Source of the DNA: Eutreptiella sp. 'Long Island Sound 2002'
Taxonomy: Eukaryota; Euglenozoa; Euglenophyceae; Eutreptiales; Eutreptiaceae
DNA: 64,000 nt
Reading direction: 5' to 3'
Assembly: GCA_964036045.1 (NCBI GenBank)
Contig: OZ038379.1
Span: 112,290,611-112,354,610, forward strand
Both the position numbers and the translations under genes were made by a program. How positions within the stretch are numbered: the stretch's first letter is position 1; each line of letters starts with the position of its first letter. Below are positions 21,625 to 31,369 of the stretch, in pieces. The notes beneath the pieces were generated by a model. It did not search any database, was not told where the DNA came from, and worked only from the letters and a program-made list of their open reading frames with translations.

Positions 21625-23711
21625 ATGAGAAAACAAGAATTTGACTCTATTGGCGATCCTTATATTTTATTACTGGCTGGCTTGGAAGAACGCGAGCATG
21701 TTTTACGCGTTAAAGAAGAGAACATGCAGAATTTCTTTTATCTACAAGAAACGCTGGTTTTCAACAAGACCGCAGCGTCAATTCAAGAGCGCGACCCGCG
21801 CAGACGCTTGACCAGTTCATTTCCAGGTATAAGTTCACCACATTTCCTATCAGGATCTAGTATGACACCTGTTCCTTTCAGTCCGCCGACCATTATTCTG
21901 GAATCTACGTCGTCACCAAAGGATCACTGTTCAGGAGACGATCACAGAGTACCTGTTTGGACGTCGAGTTCCGAAGTTGGTCATGATTTCTCTGAAGGTT
22001 CTTATGAATTACCTGAGACAAAATTTGCAAAGGAGCTAAAAGATGATATTGGCGAGCTGAAGGAAGAAGAGCACGAGGAAATGAGCCGCTGGCTGGAAGA
22101 CCATTTATTCACGGATCTCAAGGAGAAAATGAAGCACAAAGCTACCGAAGTACGAGAGAAGCGTACGCGTAACACACTTAAGGGAAAATCAATGTTGAGT
22201 TCCACAGGACTCTCTCTGACAATTCTGAGGAGGAAATCCTGGAGATTTATGACCCACTTCTTTGGAAGGTGCTCCAGCGCATTGAGCGGATGAACGAGAA
22301 GATCTCTAAGACGTCCGAAGACATTCGGCGTATGCCATCCTCCAGTCGTTCTCCATCTACTGAGAAAAGTCCTTTTGTTACACGACAAGCATCGGCTTTT
22401 GCCAAGCTCACAGAAGTGTGTGGAGGTGTGAACAAATATGAGTGGTCGGATCACAGTGAAGAGGATAAGACTAACGCTCTGAAAATGGAAATTTCACCGT
22501 TCGATCGGCGCAACGTTGAGAAGTATGCAGAAAAATTTGGAAGATACCTAGTGCTCACTGGCAAGGCCAAAGCCAAAGATCGGCCGAAGGCTAACCTCAT
22601 CGTTCAGGGCATCAAGGATCCTAAACTTCAAGAAAGAGTCTCCAAATTGCCCAAAACGGCCAGAAGCTTTGAGAATTTTCTGAAACAACTCCAAAACCTC
22701 TATCCTACGCTTGAAACAGACCTCTCAATTCTGGATGAGATTTCGAAGGTGTCCCATTTACCTTATGACCCGAAACCGGAGCAAGTGGTCAACTTGTTGG
22801 AAACGATGGAAGGGCTCTTTGGCAGGTTGAACCGAGGAGTTATGACTGAGGAGCGCAAGCTTATGGAACTTTCTTCAAAGATCAATGACAAACTATTCCT
22901 TGAGTGGACCAAGGACAATAACCTTTTTGCAAGGAAGCACTCTTATGGTTCATTGGAGGATCTCATGAAGGAGCGCGCACAGCTTTCTGTCGGTTTCAAA
23001 CATCTTGACGCTTCTCGTGGTTCTGCATTCGGGCGCACTGCTTCGAGTCGATACCAAGAAAAGCAGAGAGATAAGGAACACGACACCTTTTTCTCTGGAG
23101 AACCATCATCTCGAAGTTCAGCTCCCAAGCCGGACATCACCGAACTCCTCTCCCAATGCGACTCGATGATTCCAGAGCTAAGAGTCTCTGAGAAAGAAGG
23201 CAAGGGCGACAAAGGAGGAAAAGGCTCTGGCAAAGGAAAAGGTCAAGGAAGAGAAAAAGGCCAAGAAGGCAGAGGAGGCAAAGGACAGTTGGACCCCAAC
23301 GCGTTGATCACTGAATTTAAGGCACGTATTCAGTGTAAACATTGTGGCAAAACGAACCACTACAGCGGGCATTGCTTTGACATCCAAGGAAAACGGAAAG
23401 AGGATCGACTCAAGAGCTTCCTGATCCAATCCGGTCTCAGTGAGGAGGCAGCCCAAAAGGCGGTGGAAGACGCCAAAAAGAAATGGAACGACCAGAAGCA
23501 AAAGGGACCGAAAGCTGGCCCAAGAAAGAAAGATGCATCTGGCCCCTCCGCAGTAAGTGCTGGTGCTGGCGCCTCCTCAGCAGAGACCAAACCAATGCAG
23601 GAGGACACTGAGAGTCAAGCCAAGAAGAGCAAGAGAGATCTTGCATTTTCAGAGGTTGAGAAAATCGTGGCCCTGCTTCGAGCCGCTGTCAAGGACGGTC
23701 TCACATTGTGA
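21625..23711 (+). pseudogene. gag: Element 1 gag, one frameshift
   Basis: Gag builds the particle and packages the RNA. The first in-frame ATG is at 21,625. The reading passes from one frame to the next near 22,185-22,190, after which 22,269-23,711 (480 codons) is uninterrupted. The central part (about 22,490-22,980) is helical and Lys/Glu-rich, like Gypsy capsid domains. A Lys/Gly-rich stretch (23,195-23,290) precedes a zinc knuckle at 23,334-23,375, C-X2-C-X4-H-X4-C (CKHCGKTNHYSGHC). The carboxyl end is Lys/Ala/Ser-rich. The frame ends at TGA 23,709-23,711, and protease follows in the same frame. The amino-terminal boundary is uncertain because of the frameshift. Confidence 0.8.
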
Positions 23712-23720
23712 CTACCCGTG
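23709..23720 (+). promoter_or_regulatory. Gag-pol junction: in-frame TGA-CTA, possible readthrough stop
   Basis: The gag frame stops at TGA and the next codons are CTA CCC GTG. The protease frame continues in phase without an intervening start or frameshift. UGA followed by CUA is a well-known efficient stop-readthrough context. Because other stops in this element are plainly mutations, this one could be too, but its position exactly between gag and protease favours a functional role. Confidence 0.5.
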
Positions 23721-24056
23721 GTTGCGGAGGAGGAGATGTGTGACGCTGTTTTGGATACTGGTGCAACCGATTCCATTGTGGCTTCATTATTGGTGTCAGA
23801 TCCGAATTGCAGGGGTTACTGTGCAGTCAAGATGGGAGATGGCCACTACACGTACAGTGGAGGAGAAAAATCCGTGGATGTGTGCATGGGCAATTTCAAT
23901 CTTCCGCATGTTTGTATCCTTATGGAGACTTCAGCTTTTCAGGTATGTCTGGGCATGAATTTCATCCGTCAAAACGCCAAGACGATTCTGGGTTTGATTT
24001 TTATTCCATCGAGACTCATTGTCAAAAATCCAGAGACTGATGGATTATCCTTGTGA
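23712..24056 (+). pseudogene. pol: Element 1 pol: aspartic protease
   Basis: The protease matures Gag and Pol. The active-site motif D-T-G-A lies at 23,754-23,765 within AVLDTGATDSIV. About 60 residues further a hydrophobic stretch ending in LGMNFIRQNAK fits the family's second conserved block, (I/V)LGMxF. The domain is in frame with gag. It ends at an in-frame TGA (24,054-24,056), after which the same frame continues into the methyltransferase-like domain, so this stop is probably a mutation. Confidence 0.75.
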
Positions 24057-24560
24057 TCGTTATCTGAGGGGTCCTGTCAGAAGGAAGGAAGAAACGGATT
24101 GCCACCTAGTCAATCATCTTTGAGAATTTCCCGGAGAGAAGCCTACAGTTTGTTACCTTCACTGAGGGAGCAGGTCCTCATCGGCCTTGGCGATTTGAGA
24201 TCCACTGTGAGCTTGTACACCAACCCCAAAAATCATACCGAACTGTTGTATTGCACCCCCCTCAGTTCATGTTATGCCTACAACTGGCACACCTTCCAGT
24301 TATGCTGGGCCAACCCCCCATGGTCACACCTGGAGAAGATGGTTACCAAGGCCATGCTCGACCGAGCTCAGGTCGTGGTTATTTGTCCGGATTGGGGCCA
24401 AACCGGGGAAGCTGCTGCATGCTGACGATTTTTGGACCGCATGACGAAGGTTCGTGTACCTATCCCCGATGTACCCCTCTATCTCCCAGATGGGGCGACC
24501 AGCCCATTACCAGGCCCACGCTGGGGAAGCAGTGCATCTCTCATTGATGGCAATGATTGT
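24057..24560 (+). pseudogene. Element 1 pol: Dam-methyltransferase-like domain
   Basis: Between protease and RT lies a domain not standard for Ty3/Gypsy pol. Key text is CWANPPWSHLEKMVTKAMLD, with NPPW at 24,312-24,323, followed by VVVICPDWGQ and, after an in-frame TGA (24,423-24,425) where Trp is expected, DRMTKVRVPIPDVPLYLPDG. An (N/D)PP(W/Y/F) motif after a beta strand is the catalytic motif of N6-adenine and N4-cytosine DNA methyltransferases. Such Dam-like domains are known in DIRS-type retrotransposons. Counterparts sit in the same place in the other two Gypsy elements here (36,837-37,424 minus; 59,127-59,500 plus). Activity is not implied; cofactor-binding motifs are not clear to me. 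Confidence 0.6.
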
Positions 24561-26198
24561 GATATTTTGTTGGATGAACTGAATCCCCAAGTGGTCACGT
24601 TTCTTCACCGAGTGAACCGTGGTTTAACCCGGTCTGATCCTTTGAAGCGATACAGGCACGATACACCTGCAACAACACCGAAGGATGAGTCTGGAGTCCA
24701 AGAAATTCACCCTCCAACAGAATCAGATGAAGAACAGGACGCTGGCGTTCGAGATGCTGAAGTGGACAAGGTGGACATTCAGTGGGAAGAGGTCAGTGAG
24801 GAACCTGCAGAAGTCCAATGGGATGAAGTAAGTGAAGACGGCTATCTGGCGGATCTCAATATCGCTCAGCCCCTGGGTTACGACCCATTCTCAAGCATCC
24901 ACGAAGACTATTCGGGCCGAATCGAAGATTTACTGAGCAAAGTCGATCGGGAAGATTCAGTTATGGGAGGTGTACAAAATTTTACCATGTCGTGTCTGGC
25001 CCTACATGCGATGCAACAGTATGGCGTGACCATGCAAGTGGAGGAAGACAAGGCAAGAAGTGCCGACCCACGTGGATGGCCGGTCTCGAAGGACAACTTA
25101 CGCTCTTTGAAGGAGGACATTGAACTCCGAATCTTCCAGATATCTGAGGAACAACAAAGGCTAGAGCTCAAGGACAGATGGAAGAGCCATTACAACGAGT
25201 TCACAGGCAGGAGCATTGACGGAGACGAAACAGATTTGCTCTATCAATGTCTGGATGACGACCGCTCTATCGTGGATGGCAATGACGTTTATCTGGACGT
25301 CTCGGCCCCACTCAGTGAGTGTTACTCTGTATCCAGGGATGAGTACGGGAAATCAAATTTGGCAGCTGCAGATGATTTCGAGGAGAAGATCAAAAATTTG
25401 CCTGCCAAAATTCAAGAAGTCCTACGTCGAAGTAAGGTTGCTTTTGGACGATTGATGGCACATGGTGCATCTGAGAAGTTGGTTACCATGGACTTGGAAT
25501 TGTTGGATGAACACAAAAATATCACAGTGCGTTCAAAGCCATTTCCAGCTAGCAAGGCTGACAGTGAGGAAAAAATGCGTCAGATCACTGAATGCATTGC
25601 AGCCGACCTCGCGGAAAAATATGAGCAAGCAGAGTATTCGAAACACTGCTCTCCATGTTTCTTGGTAGACAAACAAGGGAGCAATGCAAAAAGACTGGTT
25701 GTCCACTACGGTAAGCTGAACAAACCCACCAAGAATCACTCAGGGAGTCTACCAGGTTTGGAACAAGCACTGGAAAGAGCTGCTCATTGCCGTTTCAAAT
25801 CCAAATTGGATAAGCGCAGTGGTTTCTGGCAAGTTGAGTTAACAAAATGAGCGTAGGATCTATCAGCATTTATTGCTCCTGATCGTCAAGTGTTCAAATG
25901 GAAAGTTATGCCGTTCGGGTTGACAAATGCTCCGGCAACTTTCCAGGAGCTCATGAACCAGGTCATGGCCCGTATGAAGCTGAAGCCTACGGTGCAGGCA
26001 CTGCTAAAAAAGGGGGCAGTCATTGAGGTCTATATACACGATGTCCTATTGGGGACCGATGACGCTGATGATCATTTACGTTTGGTGGAAGAGGTTTTAT
26101 GCACTTGTGAGGAATACAATACCCGCGTGAAGTTGGAAAAATGTGAATTCATGCAGGAGGAAGTTGAATATTTGGGTTTCCAAGTTGGATGGAGATAG
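24561..26198 (+). pseudogene. pol: Element 1 pol: linker and reverse transcriptase
   Basis: After an acidic linker (about 24,660-24,860) the frame reads into RT. Conserved text includes RLVVHYGKLNK (about 25,690), KLDKRSGFWQVEL (about 25,805-25,845) and WKVMPFGLTNAPATFQELM (about 25,900-25,955). The catalytic box, normally (Y/F)xDD, reads YIHDV at 26,031-26,045, so the first active-site Asp is His. TGA at 25,848-25,850 and TAG at 25,854-25,856 interrupt the fingers/palm segment, and TAG at 26,196-26,198 lies in the connection. All remain in the frame used since gag, so the lesions are substitutions rather than indels. Confidence 0.85.
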
Positions 26199-26207
26199 TG
26201 GAGACCT

Positions 26208-26935
26208 GTGAAGGGAAACGTTGCCTTAATTTTGAAGGCTTCCATCCCTGATGACAAGACCCGTGGCGTCAAGGAGATCAGAGCTTTCCTGGGATCCTGT
26301 AATTTTGAGAGGAGGCACATCCTGACTTTCACGTACAGTAGCCACCTCCTCACGGACTTGACCGGGAAGACTGTACCTTGGAAGTGGAAACCTGAGCATG
26401 AAGCTCAGTTTCAGGGGATCGAAGAAAAAACTCAGTTCTTTGAGGTTGTTGGGCACATCTGCACCCGACAGTGAGTTCGTGGTCATCACTGATGTGTCTC
26501 TGGTGGGAGGCGGAGGTACAGTTTTGCAGTGGCAACGAATTCCAGGAGCAGCTGCAAAGAGAATAGCGGATGAATAGCGGACAGTCGCAGTCAATCGTGA
26601 CGGTTCACTCAAGCACAACTACCATTCGCAGGAATTCCATCTCGTTCGCATTGGCCACTGGAATTGGAAATGGTCCTCAACCAGAGCAAACTACAGCAGG
26701 TATGAACGTGAATGACTCTCAGGAATGCTGCTTATTTCTGGACGAAGCCGACTGTTTGACAGCAATCCCGTGGTGTGGTTATGTGATCGAGAGTGCACGG
26801 AGACGTTTCTCAAGGGGGCCCCTCCTGAAAACTGAAAGCTCGGACGTTGATGGACGCTTCTGGCTCAGCTGAAGCTCAACATCTACAGGGTACCCGGTCT
26901 GAAAAATGAGCTATGTCATTGGCTATCACTTGAAG
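26208..26935 (+). pseudogene. pol: Element 1 pol: RNase H region
   Basis: RNase H removes the RNA strand after copying. The frame shifts by one near 26,440, and the domain then reads FVVITDVSLVGGGGTVLQW (about 26,470-26,530), the usual (T/S)DAS...GxGxxLxQ block with Ala replaced by Val. GHWNWKWSSTRANYSRYERE (about 26,655-26,715) follows. Two stops interrupt it, TAG near 26,575 and TGA near 26,717. Confidence 0.7.
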
Positions 26936-28170
26936 ATTTTGAGGAGAAAATTTCTTCAAGCTCTGAGGCTCTCTCAGGAGACGTTATTCAGAAAATGTAT
27001 GTCCATTTGGATCTCAGTATGAGCAAAGCAGAACTACTCAGTTCTTTACAGAAGTCTGACTATGTGGAGGAGTATGGAGATGTTTTGAAAGCCCTTGGTG
27101 ATGGATCCTATGCACTGGTTGACAAGGAGTTATGGTCTTTAATCTCAACTGGTATTTTAGGGAAGGAAGTGCAAACATGCATACCCAAGAAGGCGTTGGG
27201 CGCAGCCTTACAGTGGACCCACGATGTTGTCGGTCATCCTGGACAGAATTTTTGGCTCTGGGCCTTCAAGAAGAAGTTCCACAATCGCGTACCTGACACA
27301 GAGTTGACACAGAAAAATGAGGACATGCACAGGACATGCAAGGAAATGTGTCACGAGCAAGCAGAACGGACCCAGCGACCGAGGCTTACTTGGTGTTTCG
27401 CCACTACCACACATGGTCAATGCACTGCTGTATGTGGACTTCATTGACAGGCCAAAGTGTCATAACTACGACTATGCCTTGATGATTGTGGACACTCTGA
27501 GTGCATTCCGTGAAATTGTACCATGCAAGAAGACTATCGATGGAACAGGCGTGCTGAGGCTCATGAAACACCATTGGATTCGTTTCTATGGCCGACCTGT
27601 TCCCATCAACAGTGACGAGGATATTCGCTTTAAGGGAGACTATTGCTGGTACCGCAATGTATTTGCTGCAATGCGCGTGGAAGTATCTTTCTCACAACCT
27701 TATCGCCCTCAATCAAACGGCCTATTCGAGCGTATGAATGATGAGTACCAGGAAGAGCTCCGTATCCTGAGGGGGAGTATTAAAACCAGGAATCGGGTCC
27801 AGTTGAGCGACTACGTGGTAATACGTATGAACCACAAGCAGAGAGGAAAATGTGGCTATTCACGAGGAGACGTTTTCAATTGAAGGCCTACACTACGTTT
27901 GGACCTACCCTTTCCACATGAAGGCAACGCTCAAGTGCATGACTGGGTCAAGGAACAAAACAAAATTGCCCAAGTTGTGCAAGCCCGATTGAGAAAAGGA
28001 AGAGCGAATCGGTTGCAGCGCGTCAATGGAAGGAGGAAACCTGCAGTTTTCAACGTTGGCGACTATCTGCTTGTGAGCAGAAAGAGGTTCAAGCAATTGA
28101 AGGTCGCTGAAGGATGTTATGTGGTACCGTCCCTACCTTTTTACTGGAGTCAGCAGTGGCGGTAATAGGG
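26936..28170 (+). pseudogene. pol: Element 1 pol: integrase
   Basis: Integrase inserts the cDNA. The zinc-binding region is near 27,215-27,350 (VVGHPGQNFWLWAFKKKFHN, then CKEMC). A frameshift lies near 27,350-27,420, after which the catalytic core reads YVDFID (Asp at 27,437), INSDEDI (Asp at 27,614) and SNGLFERMNDEY (Glu at 27,728), giving an intact D-D-E set. A TGA at about 27,881-27,883 breaks the frame. Downstream, about 27,950-28,100, is a basic region like the GPY/F-type carboxyl domain (contains VNGRRKPAVFNVGDYLLVSR), then another frame change before the chromodomain. Confidence 0.85.
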
Positions 28171-28790
28171 CGCGTTGCAGTCCTACCTTGTGCAGCGAAG
28201 TACCTGTTGCCTTTGAGTTCGTGCAGCGCTTCCCATTTGAGCTGGTGGATGACTATGGCGAGGACACGACCAAAGAAGGAGACACAGACATGCTGAATGA
28301 CGACGGACGAGCAGCGTTGACGAATGAACAGGACATCGTGGCGAATGAGCAGGATATACCATTCTACAATCAGACTGAGATGGGGAGAATTGGAGCTTAT
28401 CACGTCGAAGAGATCCTGAGAGGGCAATATAGGCAAGGCTGGTGCTTTTTGACGAAGTGGGAAGGCTATGGCACGAGCCGGAGCACTTGGGAACCAGTTC
28501 GTGCATTCGTGCATGATGATGGAAAGCTGAATCGTGTTTTTGTGGATTACTGTCTGGCACACGCACTTCGCTTTGACACAGCGCTCAGGGAGGCTGGGCG
28601 CATCAGCAGCTCATTGAAGAAGAAGTCCAGCACGGGGGAACCCAACGAAGAGACGGCCACGGACAACCAGGAACCTGTAATATTTTCGTCCAAAATCACC
28701 ATGTTGAACTTCAACGGCACAAGAGTTGCGAAACACCAAATCATAATCTCGACTGATTGCGATTTAAACGTTATTCTGACACATGCCTAA
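28119..28790 (+). pseudogene. Element 1 pol: chromodomain
   Basis: A chromodomain spans about 28,398-28,555: YHVEEILRGQYRQGWCFLTK, then WEGYGTSRSTWEPVRAFV. In chromoviruses this carboxyl module is thought to direct integration to marked chromatin. The frame is open to TAA at 28,788-28,790. It differs from the integrase frame, so a frameshift must lie near 28,100-28,170. The last 60 residues are Lys/Ser-rich and overlap the start of a 231-bp direct repeat. Confidence 0.85.
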
Positions 28791-29000
28791 AACAGAAATA
28801 GGCAAAATATCTACAGTGATAAAATGTAACAATCACATCGCAAGAATCACCATTAATTTCAATTTAATTCTACAACTCGAATCTCTGCTTTGCGTCAATG
28901 CGACGCGCATGCGCTCAAGTGTGCTGTGGCCAGGCAGTGCCCCAATCACAGTTGAAAGGTATTGCCATCAAAATAATCAAAAAATGCCCCCACTCATTAC
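28770..29000 (+). repeat. 231-bp direct repeat, copy 1
   Basis: It begins GTTATTCTGACACATGCC and ends CCCCCACTCATTAC. It is nearly identical to 29,208-29,438 (differences seen: GGTATTGCC versus GGTCTTGCC, AATCAAAAA versus AATCCAAAA). The copies are 438 bp apart, start to start. Copy 1 overlaps the end of the chromodomain frame. Confidence 0.85.
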
Positions 29001-29016
29001 ACCCCCTTCCTAAGCT

Positions 29017-29053
29017 TCATGTACATTTAATTTACAAAAGAAAATGTACATGA
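29017..29053. other. 12-bp stem hairpin
   Basis: TCATGTACATTT pairs exactly with AAATGTACATGA across a 13-nt loop, and AGCT flanks both sides. It lies between the two 231-bp direct repeats. Confidence 0.7.
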
Positions 29054-29132
29054 CAAGCTGATATAGAAATTACAATGAGTGTGGGCTTCTGCACCCCCTT
29101 CCTAGGCTGAAAGCCATCTGGAGGAGTGTCAG

Positions 29133-29202
29133 GCACTACCATGCTCAGAAAATAATATAGGCACTCAGTGCCCAGTATAATATTTTCTGAGCGTGGTAGT
29201 GC
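29133..29202. other. 70-bp near-perfect palindrome
   Basis: The left arm starting GCACTACCATGCTC pairs with the right arm ending GAGCGTGGTAGTGC at 25 of 27 positions. The centre itself contains the nested palindrome GGCACTCAGTGCC. It is capable of extruding as a cruciform and sits immediately before 231-bp copy 2. Confidence 0.75.
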
Positions 29203-29207
29203 TAGTA

Positions 29208-29438
29208 GTTATTCTGACACATGCCTAAAACAGAAATAGGCAAAATATCTACAGTGATAAAATGTAACAATCACATCGCAAGAATCACCATTAATTTCAA
29301 TTTAATTCTACAACTCGAATCTCTGCTTTGCGTCAATGCGACGCGCATGCGCTCAAGTGTGCTGTGGCCAGGCAGTGCCCCAATCACAGTTGAAAGGTCT
29401 TGCCATCAAAATAATCCAAAAATGCCCCCACTCATTAC
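29208..29438 (+). repeat. 231-bp direct repeat, copy 2
   Basis: Second copy of the repeat at 28,770-29,000. Its last 25 bases plus one more (29,414-29,439) also occur exactly at 33,928-33,953, although the rest of the 231 bp does not. Confidence 0.85.
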
Positions 29439-29631
29439 AAAACATGGCATTGACCTCCAATTGAGCGACATTCGCTGCATTTTAGCTCAGTCAGCACAAG
29501 GTTCCCAGCTGGAACCAGAATTTCGCCACCGGTTGGCCATACAAACCAACCAGGCTAAAGAATGGAAGGCCATGGTGGCGGAATTTGAAGCACAAAAGCA
29601 GACAATAGCCCCGCATGAGACAGGACATTAG
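29221..29631 (+). CDS. Short open frame of unknown nature
   Basis: This 136-codon open frame starts inside 231-bp copy 2. A second in-frame ATG at 29,422 gives a 69-residue product beginning MPPLIT, with a helical Gln/Glu/Ala-rich part (contains KEWKAMVAEFEAQKQ). The same MPPLIT start appears at copy 1, where it ends after two more residues and a Ser, and at 33,937, where different sequence follows. It could be a fragment of a third ORF of element 1 or chance. No family recognised. Confidence 0.2.
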   Translation: MPKTEIGKISTVIKCNNHIARITINFNLILQLESLLCVNATRMRSSVLWPGSAPITVERSCHQNNPKMPPLITKHGIDLQLSDIRCILAQSAQGSQLEPEFRHRLAIQTNQAKEWKAMVAEFEAQKQTIAPHETGH

Positions 29632-29849
29632 GGGTATAGGAAATGTCTGATAGAGGTCGTCCGTCATCCGCATTTCTTTTCACTTACAAGAATTGGATGT
29701 GGACGGACTAGGGTAGACAAACTAGGGCGTCTTAGGAACTAGGAGGTTTATGGGACGACTTTAGGGCTACCTTTGTATAGCTATAGGATGTTACAAGGTG
29801 TCTAGTAGTAATCAAGGATAACTTGGTCTCTTGCGCATGTGCTGATACG

Positions 29850-30560
29850 CATTTGGACACGTTCCCTTGTGTGAACCTGCCCGTGTGCGTATTTCTGACC
29901 ACGGTCCCTCACGCAAGCGTGTGGTGTGACTCTGGGACAGTTTCAGCACTTTTTGAGAGGTGCAATCAGAATTTTCAGCACACTGAAGTTCCAATGCCGG
30001 GCTGAGTACGGTCCCTTCCCTCAGAAATTGGGATTGCGGAGACCCTACACAGCCGACAGAAATTTTGGACACGGTCCCTCCACACATGTGTGGTTGAGTA
30101 GACCCTGTCGAGAATTCAGGAATTTTCAGATCGCTGGTCTGAGGTGCTGAATTTGGCGTGTTGAATTTAGTCTGATGATATTCTGATGGGTTGAGTGAGA
30201 ACCATTGTATCCGGTCCCAACCCCACCCAGAGGGTGTGTACGGTCCCTTGAGTGACCCTATGCACTAATGGCCGACCAAGCAACACGGTCCCTTCCCTCA
30301 GAGCTTGGGATTGGGTAGACCCTGATGCAAGGTTGGGGGTTCGGGGCATGTGACATGTTCCCATTCCCCGCTCTTCACATATCAGGAGCCACCTCGGAGG
30401 AGAGCCCGGGAAAAAAGTGTTGCCTTCGGTAAGGGTAATGCTCTCCCTTCCCCTTGTGTGTGCCTGCCAAGCCACTCACGGTCCCACGGGCGACCCTGTG
30501 TTGGTTTGGGATGTGTTTGGCGGACACGTTCCCGAGAGTGAACCTGTCCTGCCCGCCGTG
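29850..30560 (+). repeat. Degenerate ACGGTCCCT repeat region
   Basis: The motif ACGGTCCCT or a close variant recurs at about 29,903, 30,009, 30,070, 30,238, 30,282 and 30,477. Several copies are followed by TTCCCTCAGA..TTGGGATTG and by GTAGACCCTG. Small palindromes sit between them, for example CCACACATGTGTGG at 30,080-30,093. The spacing is irregular and no open frame spans it. Confidence 0.5.
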
Positions 30561-31369
30561 GTAACAAAGATGTGGGTTAGGGTCTCCAAAGGGTCCCCAT
30601 AGCGTAAGATTCCATTCTCCAACACACTCTCCTACCCCCTTGTGTGAGGCGCATGTTACTCCTCCTCCCCTCCCTTGTTCCCATTCCACCTCCCCTGCCA
30701 TTTGTCTCTTTCTCTTTGTTCTTTGTTCCTTGTGTGCCAGATTTTTGGAGTCCGTTCCCGAGGCCGGGGTCCGCGAGGCCGCTCATTAAGCCATTCCCGA
30801 GGCCGGGGTTCCGCGAGGCCGTATCATCAGTTTTTTTTCAGTGCGTGTACCGACTTGTTCACCAACAACATGACCGCGTGTGCGCACGGTAAACTCATAT
30901 GGTGGTTCACCGGCAGCCTGTGCGTGGACCGACTCCTTCGACATGGCGATGATCGCGTGCGAGCGCGGTAAACACTCAGGGTCAGGGTCAGGGTAGTCCG
31001 GAGAGGCAAGGAGGGTCGTCAGCCCCCTCGAGGGATTTCGCCCCCCCCCTCCCGGTAGGACAGAATTTCTGTCCACACCTCCAGGCTGCAGAAATTTGCC
31101 AGACCAGCAGGGTCACCTTGGGAGGTTCGCTGTGGTCCGCAGACGGCTGCAGTGAGCCCAAAAATAATTTTTTGTGGCTCAAGGGAGTCCCAAAGAGTCA
31201 CTAGAAATTTTCGGATTTAAATTTTGACCCGTTTTGTAATTTTGGCGGGATTCCTGGTCGACATCAGGAAATCCAGCCCACAGGCTGGCAGAATTCTGAC
31301 AGCCCCCCCCCCCCCCCTCGGGGTGAAAACGTGTTTTTTCACTTCCGGGACTCGGGCGGGTGATATAGA
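30561..31369. other. Noncoding stretch with a short GC-rich direct repeat
   Basis: ATTCCCGAGGCCGGGG and its GCGAGGCCG tail occur twice, near 30,753-30,781 and 30,793-30,822. AGGGTCAGGGTCAGGGT occurs near 30,975-30,992. No gene seen. Confidence 0.45.

Noticed and set aside
24432-25850. Intact RT gene in element 1
   Set aside because: The frame is open for 472 codons but ends in two nearby stops in the middle of RT and lacks the catalytic box, so it is part of a pseudogene.
29133-29212. Helitron 3' end (hairpin followed by CTAG-T)
   Set aside because: The hairpin is longer than usual and touches the CTAG directly, no TC-start partner was found, and no Rep/helicase sequence is present.
30974-30994. 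Telomere-like AGGGTC repeats
   Set aside because: Fewer than four units, and the hexamer is not a standard telomere repeat; the surroundings are a retrotransposon interior.
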